This document shows, piece after piece, positions 46,458-58,915 of a stretch of DNA of 64,000 nt. Location: assembly GCA_947044405.1 (NCBI GenBank), contig CAMRHE010000323.1:62001-126000 (forward strand), written 5' to 3'. The position numbers were made by a program, and so were the translations under genes. The notes below the pieces were generated by a model. That model had not been told where the DNA came from. It did not search any database and saw only the letters and a program-made list of their open reading frames with translations. Positions within the stretch are counted from its first letter, which is position 1. Every line of letters starts with the position of its first letter. Origin of the DNA: Leptodactylus fallax (lineage: Eukaryota; Chordata; Amphibia; Anura; Leptodactylidae).

Positions 46458-47737
46458 CCACTTCCATACCAGATGCTTTACCCCCCCTTCCAGACCAGGT
46501 GTAAGGGTCTTACCAAACGAAGCAATACCCTGACACTACTGCAGGGGACTGGGAGGAAGGACAGAGATAAGTGAGCCCTAATCTCACCCCAGCCACTGTC
46601 CCTTCCTATTGCCTCAGTTACCCTAAACGGTAAAAGGACAACCAGAAGACAAGCCCTATACTGGGTAAGTGACACAGAGAACAGGACAAGACAAAACCAA
46701 CACAGAAGCAAAGTGAGCAAGCCAAGGGGTCAGTAACAAACGAGCAAAGCAGTACAAAGTCAAAATCCAAGAGAATAGTCAGGGGCAAGCCAAAGGGTCA
46801 GAGAATCAAGTAACAAAGTATCAAGGAGTATAGAAAGAGAGCAGGCAAAACACAAGTGTAATAACCGGCCACCTGCTGAGAAATGACATCCTGTATATAG
46901 AAAGTCTGGGCCCAGCCACAGATCTGATAGGAACACAGGCTGTCAATCACACAGGCCAGGAAGAGATTAACTCTATGCAGTCCAGAGAGAAATGTTCAGA
47001 CACGGGTGGGGCCGGAAATCCATTACACTGACTAGGACCATGTTCAGACTGAGCAGCAAGAAACTTACATAAAGAACCAAACTGAACACGCCTCCTTCGC
47101 CACAGCATGCGAGCGGAGGGCGGCGCCGAGACCCGAAACGGCAGAGACGTTACACCAGGCACATTTTCAAGTTTTTTGTATGTGCGGTTTTGGAGGGCTA
47201 TAACATTTTTATCATTTGGGTTATTCAACTAATTTCTGCGTCTTTTTTCGGTGACACATAGGGCTTTATTTTTGTGTTGTTTTTATTTTTGCATGTCTTT
47301 TCATTATTTTTATATCCTGGAAAATATAACCAAAAGAGGAGGGAAAACGGGTCTGTTTTTCACTTTTCATTTTTTTTTTTATTTAATAACACAAAGTGCT
47401 ACTAAAAAAACTTTATAAAATAGTTTTTCCTCTCCGTTACGGTAATTTTTATTTTTTAAGGTGTCGTGGGGGGTGGGGCTATAACCTGTAATAAGGGCAT
47501 GCTATTGGTGTATTGTTTTTTTTTTTATTATTATTAATTTTATTTACTTTTTTTTTTTTTTTACATTGTGTCCCCATAAGCTCATAAGAGACCTTTGGGG
47601 ACATCTGATCACTTGGTAACTGGGGCTGGTACATTTAGCTGCAGCTGCTGTGTTCTGCTTGGACTTACCGGTACATCCTTGCAGAACAAGGCAACCACCT
47701 TCCGGACGTATATAGTCTATGGGTGGTCCGGAAGTGG
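46458..47737 (+). mobile_element. TTAA-flanked element, family P2, split by a solo LTR
   Basis: TTAA at 46,454-46,457 and 47,738-47,741. The ends are CCACTTCCATACC at left and GGAAGTGG at right. The body after the LTR ('attttcaagttttttgtatgtgcgg') matches 14,394-15,279. Without the 655-bp LTR and one 5-bp target copy it is about 620 bp long. Confidence 0.9.
46500..47154 (-). mobile_element. Solo LTR, family R3, copy 1
   Basis: A 655-bp segment with TG...CA ends (TGTAAGGGTCTT...GACGTTACA) and a perfect 5-bp target duplication, CCAGG, at 46,495-46,499 and 47,155-47,159. Read on the minus strand it has the pyrimidine-rich text usual for Ty3/Gypsy-type LTRs. No internal region is present, so recombination between two LTRs has removed it. 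A closely similar copy is at 48,387-49,037. Confidence 0.92.
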
Positions 47738-48285
47738 TTAACAAACGCTAACCCTTGCTGTTTGCTACTAGCCAATTTTCTGTACCTTTGGGCTCTTTAG
47801 GGCAGTGTCTGCCTGAGCAAAGCTCTTTCTCTGTACTCAGCCTATTTACTTGTTTTCTGACTTCGGATCTGTTTCTTGTACTTGATTAAGTGCTACTCGC
47901 CTTGATCTTGGCTTGACTGTACCGCGGGCCCTGACTTCTGTCTGATTACAGAACTGACTCTGTACCACCTGTCATGTCTTCTTTCTGTTATTATTATTCA
48001 TATTTTTTAAGAATTGTTATTATTTTTTTATTTTATCTTCAGTGTCAGAAATTAACAAATTAACATCTATCCACAGCCTAAACTATTACTTGCTGTGCCG
48101 TAGGGGTCTGACCACATGTTCACAGAGATCATTATGCTTGTCATCACTCTGGAATCTTCCTTTTTATAACATGTAGAGATGGGCAAAACTCTCAGGATTC
48201 ATATAGTTTCAGATTCAGGTGGCTTAGGTCCAAGATTTGTTTTGGGTCACACAAGTTCACTACCATCCACACCATAAATTGGCTT

Positions 48286-50141
48286 AAAACATAGTGTAGA
48301 ACACTGTCAGGACTCTTAGGAACCTATCTATAAAACATAGTGTATAACACTGTCAGGGCTCCTAGAAACCTATCTATAAACCATAGTGTAAGGGTCTTGC
48401 CAAACGTAGCAACCCTGACACTACTGCAGTGGTCTGGAAGGAAGGACAGAGACAAGTGAGCCCTAATCTCACCCCAGCCACTGTCCCTTTCTACTTGTCT
48501 CACTGTCCTAATGACAGGAACAACTTGGAGCCGGTCCCTACTCTGAATAAGTGACAACACAGAACGAAGACAGGACGCACAAACAACAAAAGAGAGGTCA
48601 GGAAGCCAAGGGGTCAGTAACAAACGAGCAAAGCAGTACAAAGTCAAAATCCAAGAGAATAGTCAGGGGCAAGCCAAAGGGTCAGAGAATCAAGTAGCAA
48701 AGTATAAAGGAATAGTAAGAGAGCAGGCAAAACACAAGTGAAATAACCGGCAACCTGCTGAAAAATGACATCCTGTAAATAGAAAGTCTGGGCCCAGCCA
48801 CAGATCTGATAGGAACACAGGCTGTCAATCAACAGGCCAGGAAGAGATTAACTCTATGCAGTCCAGAGAGAAATGTTCCTAATTACACGGGTGTGGCTTT
48901 ACACAGCAAGGGAACTAGGACCATGTTCAGACTGAGCATCAAGAAACTTAAACAAAGAACCAAACTGAAGACGCCTCCTTCGCCACAGCGTGCGAGCGGA
49001 GGGCGGCACCGAGACCTGAAACGGCAGAGACGTTACACATAGTGTAGAACACTGTCAGGGCTCCTAGGAACCTAGCTATAAAACATAGTGTAGAACACTG
49101 TCAGGGCTCTTAGGAATCTATCTATAAAACATAGTGTAGAACACTGTCAGGGCTCCTAGGAACCTATCTATAAAACATAGTGTAGAACACTGTCAGGGCT
49201 CCTAGGAACCTACCTATAAAACATAGTGTAGAACACTGTCAGGGCTCCTAGGAACCTATCTATAAACATAGTGTATAACACTGTCAGGGCTCCTAGGAAC
49301 CTACATATAAAACATAGTGTATAATACTGTCAGGGCTCCTAGGAACCTATCTATAAAACATAGTGTATAATACTGTCAGGACTCCTAGGAACCTATCTAT
49401 AAAACATAGTGTATAACACTGTCAGGGCTCCTAGGAACCTATCTATAAAACATAGTGTAGAACACTGTCAGGACTCCTAGGAACCTATCTATAAAACATA
49501 GTGTAGAACACTGTCAGGACTCCTAGGAACCTATCTATAAAACATAGCGTAGAACACTGTCAGGGCTCCTAGGAACCTATCTATAAAACATAGTGTAGAA
49601 TACTGTCAGGGCTCCTAGGAACCTATCTATAAAACATAGTGTATAACACTGTCAGGGCTCCTAGGAACCTATCTATAAAACATAGTGTAGAACACTGTCA
49701 GGACTCCTAGGAACCTATCTATAAAACATAGTGTATAACACTGTCAGGGCTCCTAGGAACCTATCTATAAAACATAGTGTAGAACACTGTCAGGACTCCT
49801 AGGAACCTATCTATAAAACATAGTGTAGAACACTGTCAGGACTCCTAGGAACCTATCTATAAAACATAGTGTAGAACACTGTCAGGGCTCCTAGGAACCT
49901 ATCTATAAAACATAGTGTAGAACACTGTCAGGGCTCCTAGGAACCTATCTATAAAACATAGTGTAGAACACTGTCAGGACTCCTAGGAACCTATCTATAA
50001 AACATAGTGTAGAACACTGTCAGGGCTCCTAGGAACCTATCTATAAAACATAGTGTAGAACACTGTCAGGGCTCCTAGGAACCTATCTATAAAACATAGT
50101 GTAGAACACTGTCAGGGCTCCTAGGAACCTATCTATAAAAC
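48286..50141 (-). repeat. 46-bp minisatellite array, right arm
   Basis: About two units precede the solo LTR and about 24 follow it. The unit is the inverse of the left array's, but a sub-variant with 'caggactcc' in place of 'cagggctcc' recurs in many units (for example 49,378, 49,470, 49,516, 49,700, 49,792, 49,838, 49,977). It is not present in the left array, so the right array expanded after the duplication. Confidence 0.97.
48387..49037 (-). mobile_element. Solo LTR, family R3, copy 2
   Basis: A 651-bp LTR with TG...CA ends and a 5-bp target duplication CATAG (48,382-48,386 and 49,038-49,042), inserted into the minisatellite of the right arm. It is closely similar to 46,500-47,154 apart from small indels. 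The left arm has no equivalent, so the insertion postdates the inverted duplication or was lost there. Confidence 0.93.
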
Positions 50142-51820
50142 AATATCCTATAAAACATTCTGATATTGCATTCATGTGAATGAGGTTGAGCTTCAGTACC
50201 AGACTTGACGCTGAGTTACGCTGTGAAAAAAAAAAAGATATTTTTCTAATCTCACACAATACTTACATATTAAAAATCTATTAACCATTTAATTAAAATG
50301 TAACAAAATCGCCTAGAATATATTAAATAGGGAATAAAAATAATATCAGTAAAATGAACGACTAATGTAAATTGACTCCATGATCGGCTCCTCTGTCATC
50401 ACTTTCTAGGAATTATGGGGCACCCATTAGCTGGAGCAATACAGAACTCAGCTATAAGAAACATGTAAGGGGATGGCAGAAGGCCGTGGTCGCTGACAGA
50501 TCTGGTGCTATATAACTGGGGCTGTGAACATGAGCCTCATATGTAATATTAACATGAAGAGGCCCGCTGACATCCTAAGAGAATGGAGTGAATAATCCCT
50601 TTGTGTTATTAGCTGTTTTATGCTCGTAGTCATCGTGTAGGAGGGAGATGATGAAGATTTATGTACAGGAGCCCCTTCTTTACAATTTGCTCTATAGATG
50701 TGCATTGTGTGATCATCATATACAATATAAGGGCATATTAAAGGGGTCTCTCCACAAGTGACGTTTATTACTAAAGATAAGCAAATCTGATACCCACCTT
50801 CCCTCAGCTCACCTGGGCTTCCCAGGGTCCTAGTCCAGCCTCATGGCTGACATAACATTCCCTGATATCATGACGTTGTCGTACCCCATGTGACCTCTGA
50901 GGCCCAATCACAGACCTCTGTGACCTCCCAGCAACATGTGACATCACCCAGGAGGCCAAAATGTGCCAGAAGAGGCCGGAAGACCACTGAAGAGAACCCT
51001 AAGAGAGCCCGAGATAGGTGAGGCAAGGGTTTTTTAAAGGGTTAAAATGTAAAAAAAAAATCTGTATTAGGCCGGGGCCCCACATGACATGCTGCGGTTT
51101 TGGAAATTGCAAAAGGTATAGGTATAATAGAAGCAGAAAGTCCGCAGAGGAAACCTCTGCGGACTTTCTGTGAAAAGCGATGCGAGAAAAACTGTGATTT
51201 GTTTCAACATGTAAACGCTATAAAAACGAAGCCTGTAAGAAAGTTCAGCAAAACAGTTTTCCTCTAATTCTAACCCATTCTGAATTTTTTTTCCAGCCTC
51301 CCAGTACATCGTACAGAATATTAAATGGTACCGTTACAAAGTACAATGTGTCCCACAAACATTAAGCCTCCATGTAGCTCTGAGAACAGAAAAAAGCTAA
51401 CGGTTAAAGTTAAAATTAAAACATTATGGCTTTTGGAAGGTGGGGAGTAAAAAATAAAAATAGAAAATTGAAAAATGGCTGTGGCAGGAAAAGGTTAAAT
51501 ACCTGCTGCCAATGAATTACAGTTGATCACTTAGGATCCCAGCAGCTGCGTTTCCACTTCAGGATTCCAAATGTGGAACCCAAATGAGGTGGTTTTCTAA
51601 ATTAACAGCAATGAAAGTTGATCATAACTCATAAAATTACATAAGACATGGCGGTGTTCCTGCAGTGTGTTACACAATATCTGGCGGCTCGACTACGCCA
51701 CACAGCTTGGATTCTGTATCGTAAACCTTCATTTGTTACTAATTTCCGATGTCACATGTTGCCGAGGAAGTGAAAGAAATGCTGCGACATCAGATACATT
51801 GTGACAGCTCAGTTTCCAAT

Positions 51821-52129
51821 TTACTCTGAATCAGATGAAGACTCACTACTGTTACTACCATCACTACTGTCACTACCGTCACTACCGTCACTATTGTCTT
51901 GACCCTTCACTTGACCCTTCCTATGAACCCAATAACTGTTATTAATTTGCTGATGGTGTTTCATGGAAGGCTCATGATTGCCGTAATGCAACACGATTTG
52001 TATGCACATGGCTTTCCACTTTTTGTCTATATGTGTTTTGTAAAATATACTGTAAGTTACTGTCTGTGACATAAATATCTTAGTAATGCATGGTATGTTA
52101 CTTAGTACCAGGGGGTACCCCCAAAACAA
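51821..52129 (-). other. Short Ser/Asp-rich open frame, right arm (hypothetical)
   Basis: The minus-strand frame of 102 codons ends in QDNSDGSDGSDSSDGSNSSE and SSSDSE. Its C-terminal 62 residues correspond to the left-arm frame (38,454-38,651). The repeat part is three codons shorter, and one His/Gln change precedes it. The upstream 37 codons are outside the left-arm frame. No known domain. Confidence 0.25.
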
Positions 52130-52157
52130 AAACGATAACTATTTTCTGTAGGCCAGT

Positions 52158-53585
52158 GGGTTGGCAGCGCTGCCCTCTCCCACTAGATACGCTTACCAAT
52201 CTCCCTGCTCAGTTGGCCAAGTAGCGTTCATGAGAAACCATCGCAGCGGACAGAGGGATTGTTTTCTTAAGCCCCTCCCAACTCTCTTGGTTATTATGCG
52301 ATGGCAAACTTTAAGGAGCAACGCTAACATCAAATTCTGTTTCCTGTTAAATAAAACAGTGGCAGAAACTTCGGAAGCTTATGGGAAGGAAATTCTAAGC
52401 CAGGCAAGAATTTACGAGGGATTTGCCCGTTTTAAGAGGTGGCCAAAAGTCACTTGAAGAACAGATAAAACTGATCTCCAGGACACAGAAGACAGGTAAG
52501 TATGATGGGGTGTGGGGGTGGGCTGAGTTAAGTAGGTAGGTAGGTAGGTAGGTAGGACTAGTGGTCCGCGGGCTAGCTAGGGAAACAGGGAGAGGGAGTA
52601 AGAGTGGGATCATGGCTGTTGTAGGCTAAGACAGGAAGCTACCCATGTAAACAAATACAGAGGATGCCAGGAACTCCCAGATAAAATCAGAAATCACTCA
52701 ATACACTGCTAAAAGTATTTTGGTGCACTTATTAACTCATTAATAGCAATAAAATACCTTTTTTTTTTTTTAAAAAAGTTTTTTTGCCCAGAAAACCCCT
52801 TTAACTCTGAAGTTCTTTACTCATGGATGGGTCATGTAACACATGTTGGATGTCTCATTGTATGATACAGACTTTATCTTTTGGTCAGATGACTGTACAA
52901 GTTACTATCTGGGACACAATGAGAGCAACAGCTGTGAAAACAATATGAAATTACAAAAAAATACCTAAAAATACTGTAAGATACTACAGTAGTCATAACA
53001 ATAATAATAATAATCAAGGGGCGACGTGGGTTTGCCAGAGTGAAATCGAGTGCCAATCTATGGACAATACACTGCAAAGCAGAAGTATATTTAGAGTACT
53101 GATCAAGCAATAAAACAATCAAAGAGAGAGGATTAAAAAAAATGTAAATATAGTTGAAAAAGAGGATTTTAAAATATAGAAAACCCACAAATATAAAAAA
53201 ATAAAATCATCTCCTTTCTCCATTTTACATAAGAAAGTATAAAATAAAATAAAAAAAAACCACCATGTTAAATATTGCTGCACCCAATAATACTCAAACT
53301 ATTAAAGTATGACATTTTTAATCCTGTACAGTCAACTCTATAACATAAAAAAAATCGCAAGGATAAATCAACCTTTTTGTGCACTTTGCCTCCCCAGAAA
53401 ATTGAATAAAAAATTATCAAAAAGTTGTACATCCCCCAAAATAGTATCCATAAAAACTAAAGCTCATCCTGCAAAAAATAAGCCCTTACACAGTTCTGCT
53501 GATGAAAATATAAAAAAGCTTATTTTGTTGTAAGAGAATGCAGAGATAGTATGTAGTATGTAGATTTTTTTCCACATACTTTGTG
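52158..53585. other. Unassigned, with a TAGG microsatellite
   Basis: A (TAGG)n run of about six units lies at 52,532-52,557. 52,740-52,810 carries a poly-T plus 'cagaaaaccccttta' fragment of a fold-back family. 53,395-53,530 is another dispersed AT-rich fragment. No gene. Confidence 0.45.
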
Positions 53586-53589
53586 CATT

Positions 53590-53720
53590 TACGCTAGGTT
53601 CACACCTGCGTTCGGATTTCCGTTCTTCGGGTCTGCTTGGGGACCCAACGAATGGAAACCTAATCAGCTTAAAAATAGACTATAATGGGGTCCACTGGGT
53701 TTCTGCCCGAAAAAGGTGTA
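53590..53720. repeat. Half MITE ('aggttcacacctgcg')
   Basis: 'gctaggttcacacctgcgttcggatttccgttc' at the left and 'aaaaatagactataatggggtccactgggtttctgcccgaaaa' at the right. Related to 12,975-13,092. The closing inverted end is missing. Confidence 0.55.
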
Positions 53721-54482
53721 AAAATGCAGAAAGACCCCAGAGTATAATAATTTACTGTAAACCATGTCATGTTATGGCGGCCATTTGGTAAAAACTGAAC
53801 AACTTGAAATATTTGGGACGAATATTTTAAACATCTTTAGTCCAAAGAGAATTTTTCCGGCGAATCTTAGGAACACTTGTGAAACTAGTCTCACCAGGGT
53901 TGACCATCACTACTTATGATTGTTCCAAAAAGTCTAACCACATAGAAGTGGCTGCACATACGATATAAACCAAAAATAACCTAACATAGGGGAACTACAC
54001 GTCCTGCTTTGAAATTATAAAATTATTGTTACTTTTATATAATTTACCAGAAATGTAATTTATAACAATTAGACATTCACATGCTTAGCAGATGGGACTT
54101 TACAAAAATAAGACCTGCTTCACTAGTGAAAGGAGAAGTTCTGGGTTTAGGCTGCTGGTGTCACAGACATGATGGAAATCCCCGATCAGTTCTCAAAAGA
54201 GCTCTCCATTGTATTTGTGTGAATTCCTTTAGATCGGTGCCCAGATGCTAGATATATAGCCGTATCGGCCTTTAGACTATCTCCATGTGAACCTGTTGAT
54301 TTTGTCCGACCAGCTGACTATGTAATGTGTATTAGGTGTTCATCTGAAATTCGTAAATCAAAGTAAAAAGGATCCATCATGTTAAAAGGGCTTTCCGTGC
54401 TTATAAGATTGATGACCGATTCAATCAATCGATGATCGGTGGGGGTCCGACACTTGGGATCCCCGGTACTACTGTAAAGACG

Positions 54483-56521
54483 AACTACTATGTTGACTCA
54501 AGACCCTTTCCAAGCAGCTTCAGTCCCCTTCCCTTCCTTGCTCCTCATTGTGAATTCTCATTATTTGACAGGGTAACAGAAGAAGAAGTCTCCCAGCTCC
54601 TTTCTTCTTCTCGCCTCACTACTTGCACAAGCGATCCTATCCCATCACACCTCCTCCGGTCTCTGTCCCCTACTGTTACAACTCACCTTACTAAAATTTT
54701 TAACCACTCTCTTCTGGAATATTTCCCTCCTCCTTCAAACATACTGTCATAACCCTCCCTTGACCAATCCTGTGCTGCTAACTACCGACCTGTCTCTAAC
54801 CTCACCTTCATCTCTAAACTCCTGGAACGCTTGGTCTACTCCCGCCTAATCCGCTATCTCTCTGCTAACTCTCTTCTGGACCCCTTACAATCAGGTTTTC
54901 GTGCACTACACTCTACAGAAGCGGCCCTCGCAAAGGTCTCCAATGATCTCTTGATGGCTAAATCTAAAGGGAACCACTCACTACTTATTCTTCTGGATCT
55001 CTTAGCAGAATCTGACACTGTAGACCACAAACTCCTCCTCACTATGCTCCACTCTATTGGCCTCAGGGATACCGCTCTCTCTTGGCTTTCTTCCTATCTC
55101 TCTGACCGCTCATTTAGTGTATCATTCGCAGGTGCTATTTCTCCTCCTCTGCCCCTTGCGATTGGGGTTCCTCAAGGCTCGGTCCTAGGCCTCCTCCTTT
55201 TCTCTCTGTACACAGCCTCAGTTGGACAAACCATTCACAAATTCGGCTTTCAATACCATCTTTATGCAGATGATACCCAACTATATACCTCATCCCGTGA
55301 CATCACCCCTGCACTACTACAGAACACCAGTGACTGTCTCTCTGCTGTCTCTAACATCATGTCTTCTCTTTATCTGAAATTGAATCTTTCAAAAACTGAA
55401 CTTCTTGCATTCCCTCCATCTACTAACCGACCTAACCCTGATATCTCCATTTCTGTCTGTGGCCTTACTATTACCCCCGAGGCGGCATGCCCGCTGTCTG
55501 GAGGTTGTATTTGATTCAGATCTCACCTTTACCCCACATATTCAGACACTTGCACACTTTTGCCACCTGCACCTTAAAAACATCTCTAGAATTCGCCCTT
55601 TTCTCACCGTGGAAACATCAAAACCCCTCACTGTCGCTCTGATTCTCTCTATGCTTCACTATTGCAATTCTCTTCTAATTGGGCTTCCTCTTACTAAACT
55701 CTCCCCACTACAATCTGTCCTGAATGCGGTCGCCAGACTCATCTTTCTGTCAAACTGGTACACAGACGCATCTATCTTGTGTCAGTCGCTGTAGTGGTTG
55801 CCCATCCATCACAGAATACAATATAAAATTATCACACTGACCCACAAATCCATCCATAGCGCTGCGCCCCCCTATATCTCCTCTCTCGTCACTGTCTACC
55901 GCCCTCACCGTCCTCTCCGTTCTGCCATTGACCTTAGACTTGCATCCCCTGTTATCCGATCATCCCATTACCGTCTCCAAGACTTTTCTCGAGCTGCACC
56001 AGTGCTCTGGAACGCTTTACCCAAGACAATCCGATTAATCCCCAACTACAGCAGCTTCAAAACTGCCCTAAAATCACATCTGTATGGTCAGGCGTATCAC
56101 GTGACCTGATCACAATGTAGTGTGCGGAGGTGGAGAACAATGACACCTTTTATCCTTCCTCCTCTGTTCCTCACATTCTGGCCCCTCCATCTAGACGTTA
56201 CACTGCACTCCTTGCACTTAGTATATGTTTATTCACAGATACCGGCTGGTGACGGCTCATACAGCTGCAGTTACACAACCTTTTCTATTAAAAGATGGCT
56301 GGACCATGGTAGCAAACAAGCCCTCTGACCTCTTGTGTCCCCCTATCTCCTCATAGAATGTAAGCTCTTGCGAGCAGGGCCCTCACTCCTATTGTGTGAT
56401 ATGTTTATTTCTTTGTCACATTGTAATGTCTCATATTGTCTGTTCATATGTCCTCTGATTTGTAAAGTGCTGCAGAATATGTTGGCGCTATATACTGTAA
56501 ATAAAGTTATTATTATTATTT
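54483..56521 (+). mobile_element. L2-type LINE, copy B
   Basis: The longer of two L2 copies in this window: 5' truncated near 54,483, with a 3' end 'gttggcgctatatactgtaaataaag' and ATT repeats to 56,521. It supplies the template for reading copy A. The 5' part encodes FDRVTEEEVSQLL and LTTCTSDPIPSHLL. Multiple frameshifts make it inactive. Confidence 0.9.
54550..56109 (+). pseudogene. L2 reverse transcriptase, copy B, broken
   Basis: From 54,831 a 227-codon frame is open: [36 protein letters not shown] (first catalytic Asp kept, AAF changed to AES), [12 protein letters not shown], the GVPQGSVLG motif and [13 protein letters not shown] with the YADD pair. A frameshift near 55,480 leads into [20 protein letters not shown], then a stop at 55,793 (normally Trp in HWLPI), then IQYKIITLTHKSIHSAAPPY and VLWNALPKTIRL at the C-terminus. 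The 5' part (54,561-54,752) is shifted by one more frame break. Known L2 proteins begin with an endonuclease, which is absent. Confidence 0.9.
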
Positions 56522-57915
56522 CACTTTTGACCCTTTAAATGACCCACTTCTCCTCCACTGCTGTTGTGGCTGCCCAACCATCTCACATGTAGCTAATATG
56601 TAGGGGGTGGCTATACTTTCCAGTAATGACTCAAAACTTTCTGCCCCTGTGTATACATTTAGCCCATAGGACCACCATCAGCAAGGTAAGATGTTCTCCG
56701 CTACTCTTTAACCCTAAGCTGTCTATGTATCCCTCATGCCCAGTGATGTCCTTCTTGGGCTACATTAGGCCTACCTTTCACCACGCATATGGTCATTATG
56801 GGAATCTTATATAAAGAAAAGAAGGTCCTAGAAAAAGTCAACATGGGCCATATATGCATGTATAATCATCTTGAAGCTGGAATGGGAAACATCCAACTCC
56901 GACTTTCCCCAAAATTGGTCGCAACTCCAACTTCACAGCCCTGGTTTTAACTAACCCTTATTGTCAAAAGGTTTCCCAACAAAAATGATGGCAGGATTTG
57001 ATATACCCCCTATATTGAATATTAGAAGTCACCCTACAGCTCCATGAGCCATACAGAGATGTAGCAGAGTTATCCCGAACTTCTACAATTGGTGAATCTG
57101 CTGCAGCGCGATGTCTTATCACAGAAGATAAGATATCACGCTGCAGCGAGGTTAACGCTGCTCCATCTGTACATCAGCCTTAGGTCTTGTGCTCTGCGAT
57201 GACTTTCTTATATTCTTATAACATACAGTAGAGCAGATATTATACCCTATAGGTCTGGTTCTAGATGTTCTTCAAAAATGTATTACAATACGATTTCCAC
57301 TGTCAGAATAAATAAGTAAACCCATGAATAACAGTTGGTAGTAAAGCTGTGGAATTGTATAAAATAATTTAGGCGTGATATAAGATCATACGGTATATAT
57401 ATTCTATCAGAACGTCTTCTGTTCCCCGTAATAACTTTTTGTTTTTCTTGGCTATGAGCCATAGATTTTGACGCACAACACAAACCAGTAGAGACTAGAG
57501 GTAAAGGGTTTGCTGGCCGCTGCTGGGGGGGAGAGATTTATCATGTTCATGATGTAAACTACTGTGCAATGGTCTTAGACACCCTACATTTTTTTAACCT
57601 TTTCATTGCCTAGGACGCAAGAGTCGCATCTCAGCAGGAGAGGAGCTAAATATGTTCAAGACAGCAGATTTTTTGGATTTATTTTTGAGATCTCTTTTCC
57701 TAGGCACTCTGCATATAGAACATCACCGCTATACTATAAAGAGGCAGCGCAGGTGGCAGAAGCGGTTCGGTGCACCCAGGGAATATGCCAGTGCAGCCAT
57801 TTTGTATGCTAAAACAGATTGACAGGTCCCAATGAGCACTGACCACAGGTAAAAAGGCAGACACAGCCACAAGCAGGGTGCACCAAACAGCTCATTTGCA
57901 TACAGATTTTCAACA
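56522..57915. other. No gene seen
   Basis: Unassigned DNA of ordinary composition. 57,070-57,150 contains 'gctgcagcgcgatgtcttatcacagaagataagatatcacgctgcagc', a short imperfect hairpin. No domain-bearing frame. Confidence 0.45.
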
Positions 57916-57919
57916 GCAA

Positions 57920-58330
57920 GTAGAGATAAGTGAACCCAGGTCATTTTGAATTTTCCAAAAAATTACCATATTTGAGGGTTTTCTTCCAACGAACCACTAT
58001 TATACTCAGGGGTCTCTTCACACCACACAGTATAATAAGCAAAGACTTAGGGGAGGACAGCAAACGTTACAACAGTGGGGTAAACTGACGTTATGACACT
58101 TAGATGCAAGCATCATGGCGACTGTGCGGCTCATGAAGCCCAACCACAGGCCGGAGCAGTCCATGGAAGCCTCCAACATCATTAGGAGACTGGAAGAGTC
58201 CCGAAGAGGACAGGGATCAGATTTGATGATGTGAGGAGGTGAGCAAGACTGTTTGTCATGTTTATGCACCTGGGCCTTCATTTATTAAAGTCTGAGGTCT
58301 GAAGACACCCTAAGTTATAATAATAGCAGT
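57920..58330. repeat. Fold-back family X copy
   Basis: 'agtagagataagtgaacc', 'gggtctcttcacaccacacagtataataagc', 'atgaagcccaaccacaggcc' and 'catgtttatgcacctgggccttcatttattaaag'. Both arms are recognisable but decayed. Confidence 0.72.
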
Positions 58331-58419
58331 TGTGGCTTCTATGAGGTTCATCCAAAAATAAACTGCTGGATGAACCTCACAAATATTCACAAGACAAATC
58401 TCGTAAGGTTTGATCAACA

Positions 58420-58915
58420 TTAGAGATGGGTGAACCTCACGAGATTTGTTCCATACCAAACTTGTTTGGATAGAAGCTGAAGTGCTATCACCTTGACTAA
58501 CCTCTCCTGGGCATCTTTGCGGAGTTGGGCGGTCCCAATGTGTCTTCTTCAGGCCTCTTCTGGCCTCTGTCTGATGCCATACGCCCCATGTGATTGTTAA
58601 AGCCCAATCACAAGCCACAGTGGTGACCCCAAGGTGCATAACATCAGACAGAGGCTGGAAGAGGCCAGAAGAAGATTGTGGGGGACCACAAGACACCGCA
58701 AAGATGCCCGAGACAGATGAGGCAAGGTGACTATAAGTGTTATTTTTTCATCACCTCCCATGGGCCTCCACTTATTATTTTCTGGGATCTGAGGAGATTC
58801 CAGAGTATAATAGTGTTTCGTGGGTGAGGAACCCCAAAAGTTTTGTGTCCTGTTGAACCCGAAACTTTTGGAAATTTTATGTTGAATCCATTTCTAACAA
58901 ATTGGTTCACCAATC
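58420..58915. repeat. Fold-back family X copy, adjacent to the previous one
   Basis: 'agagatgggtgaacctcacgagatttgttcc', 'cttcttcaggcctcttctggcctctgtctgatg', its inverse 'catcagacagaggctggaagaggccagaagaag', and 'ttatttttctgggatctgaggag'. The two inner arms are clearly inverted. Confidence 0.78.

Larger units (their letters stand above)
46260..47990 (+). repeat. LTR-like segment, family R2, interrupted
   Basis: Two blocks (46,260-46,453 and 47,742-47,990) have the pyrimidine-rich style of vertebrate LTRs ('cttgatcttggcttgactgtacc', 'ttttctgacttcggatctg'). They become one continuous stretch once the TTAA element between them is removed. Boundaries are not fixed and no coding part is adjacent. 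Confidence 0.45.
48174..52157 (-). repeat. Right arm of large inverted duplication
   Basis: The reverse complement of the left arm. Inner edge 48,174-48,285, minisatellite array 48,286-50,141 (with a solo LTR inserted), then 50,142-52,157 matching 38,314-40,316. The outer break lies at CTGTAGGCCAG. Beyond it the flanks differ from those of the left arm and no target duplication is seen. The two arms differ by substitutions and indels, so the duplication is not brand new or the arms are not being homogenised fully. Confidence 0.95.
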
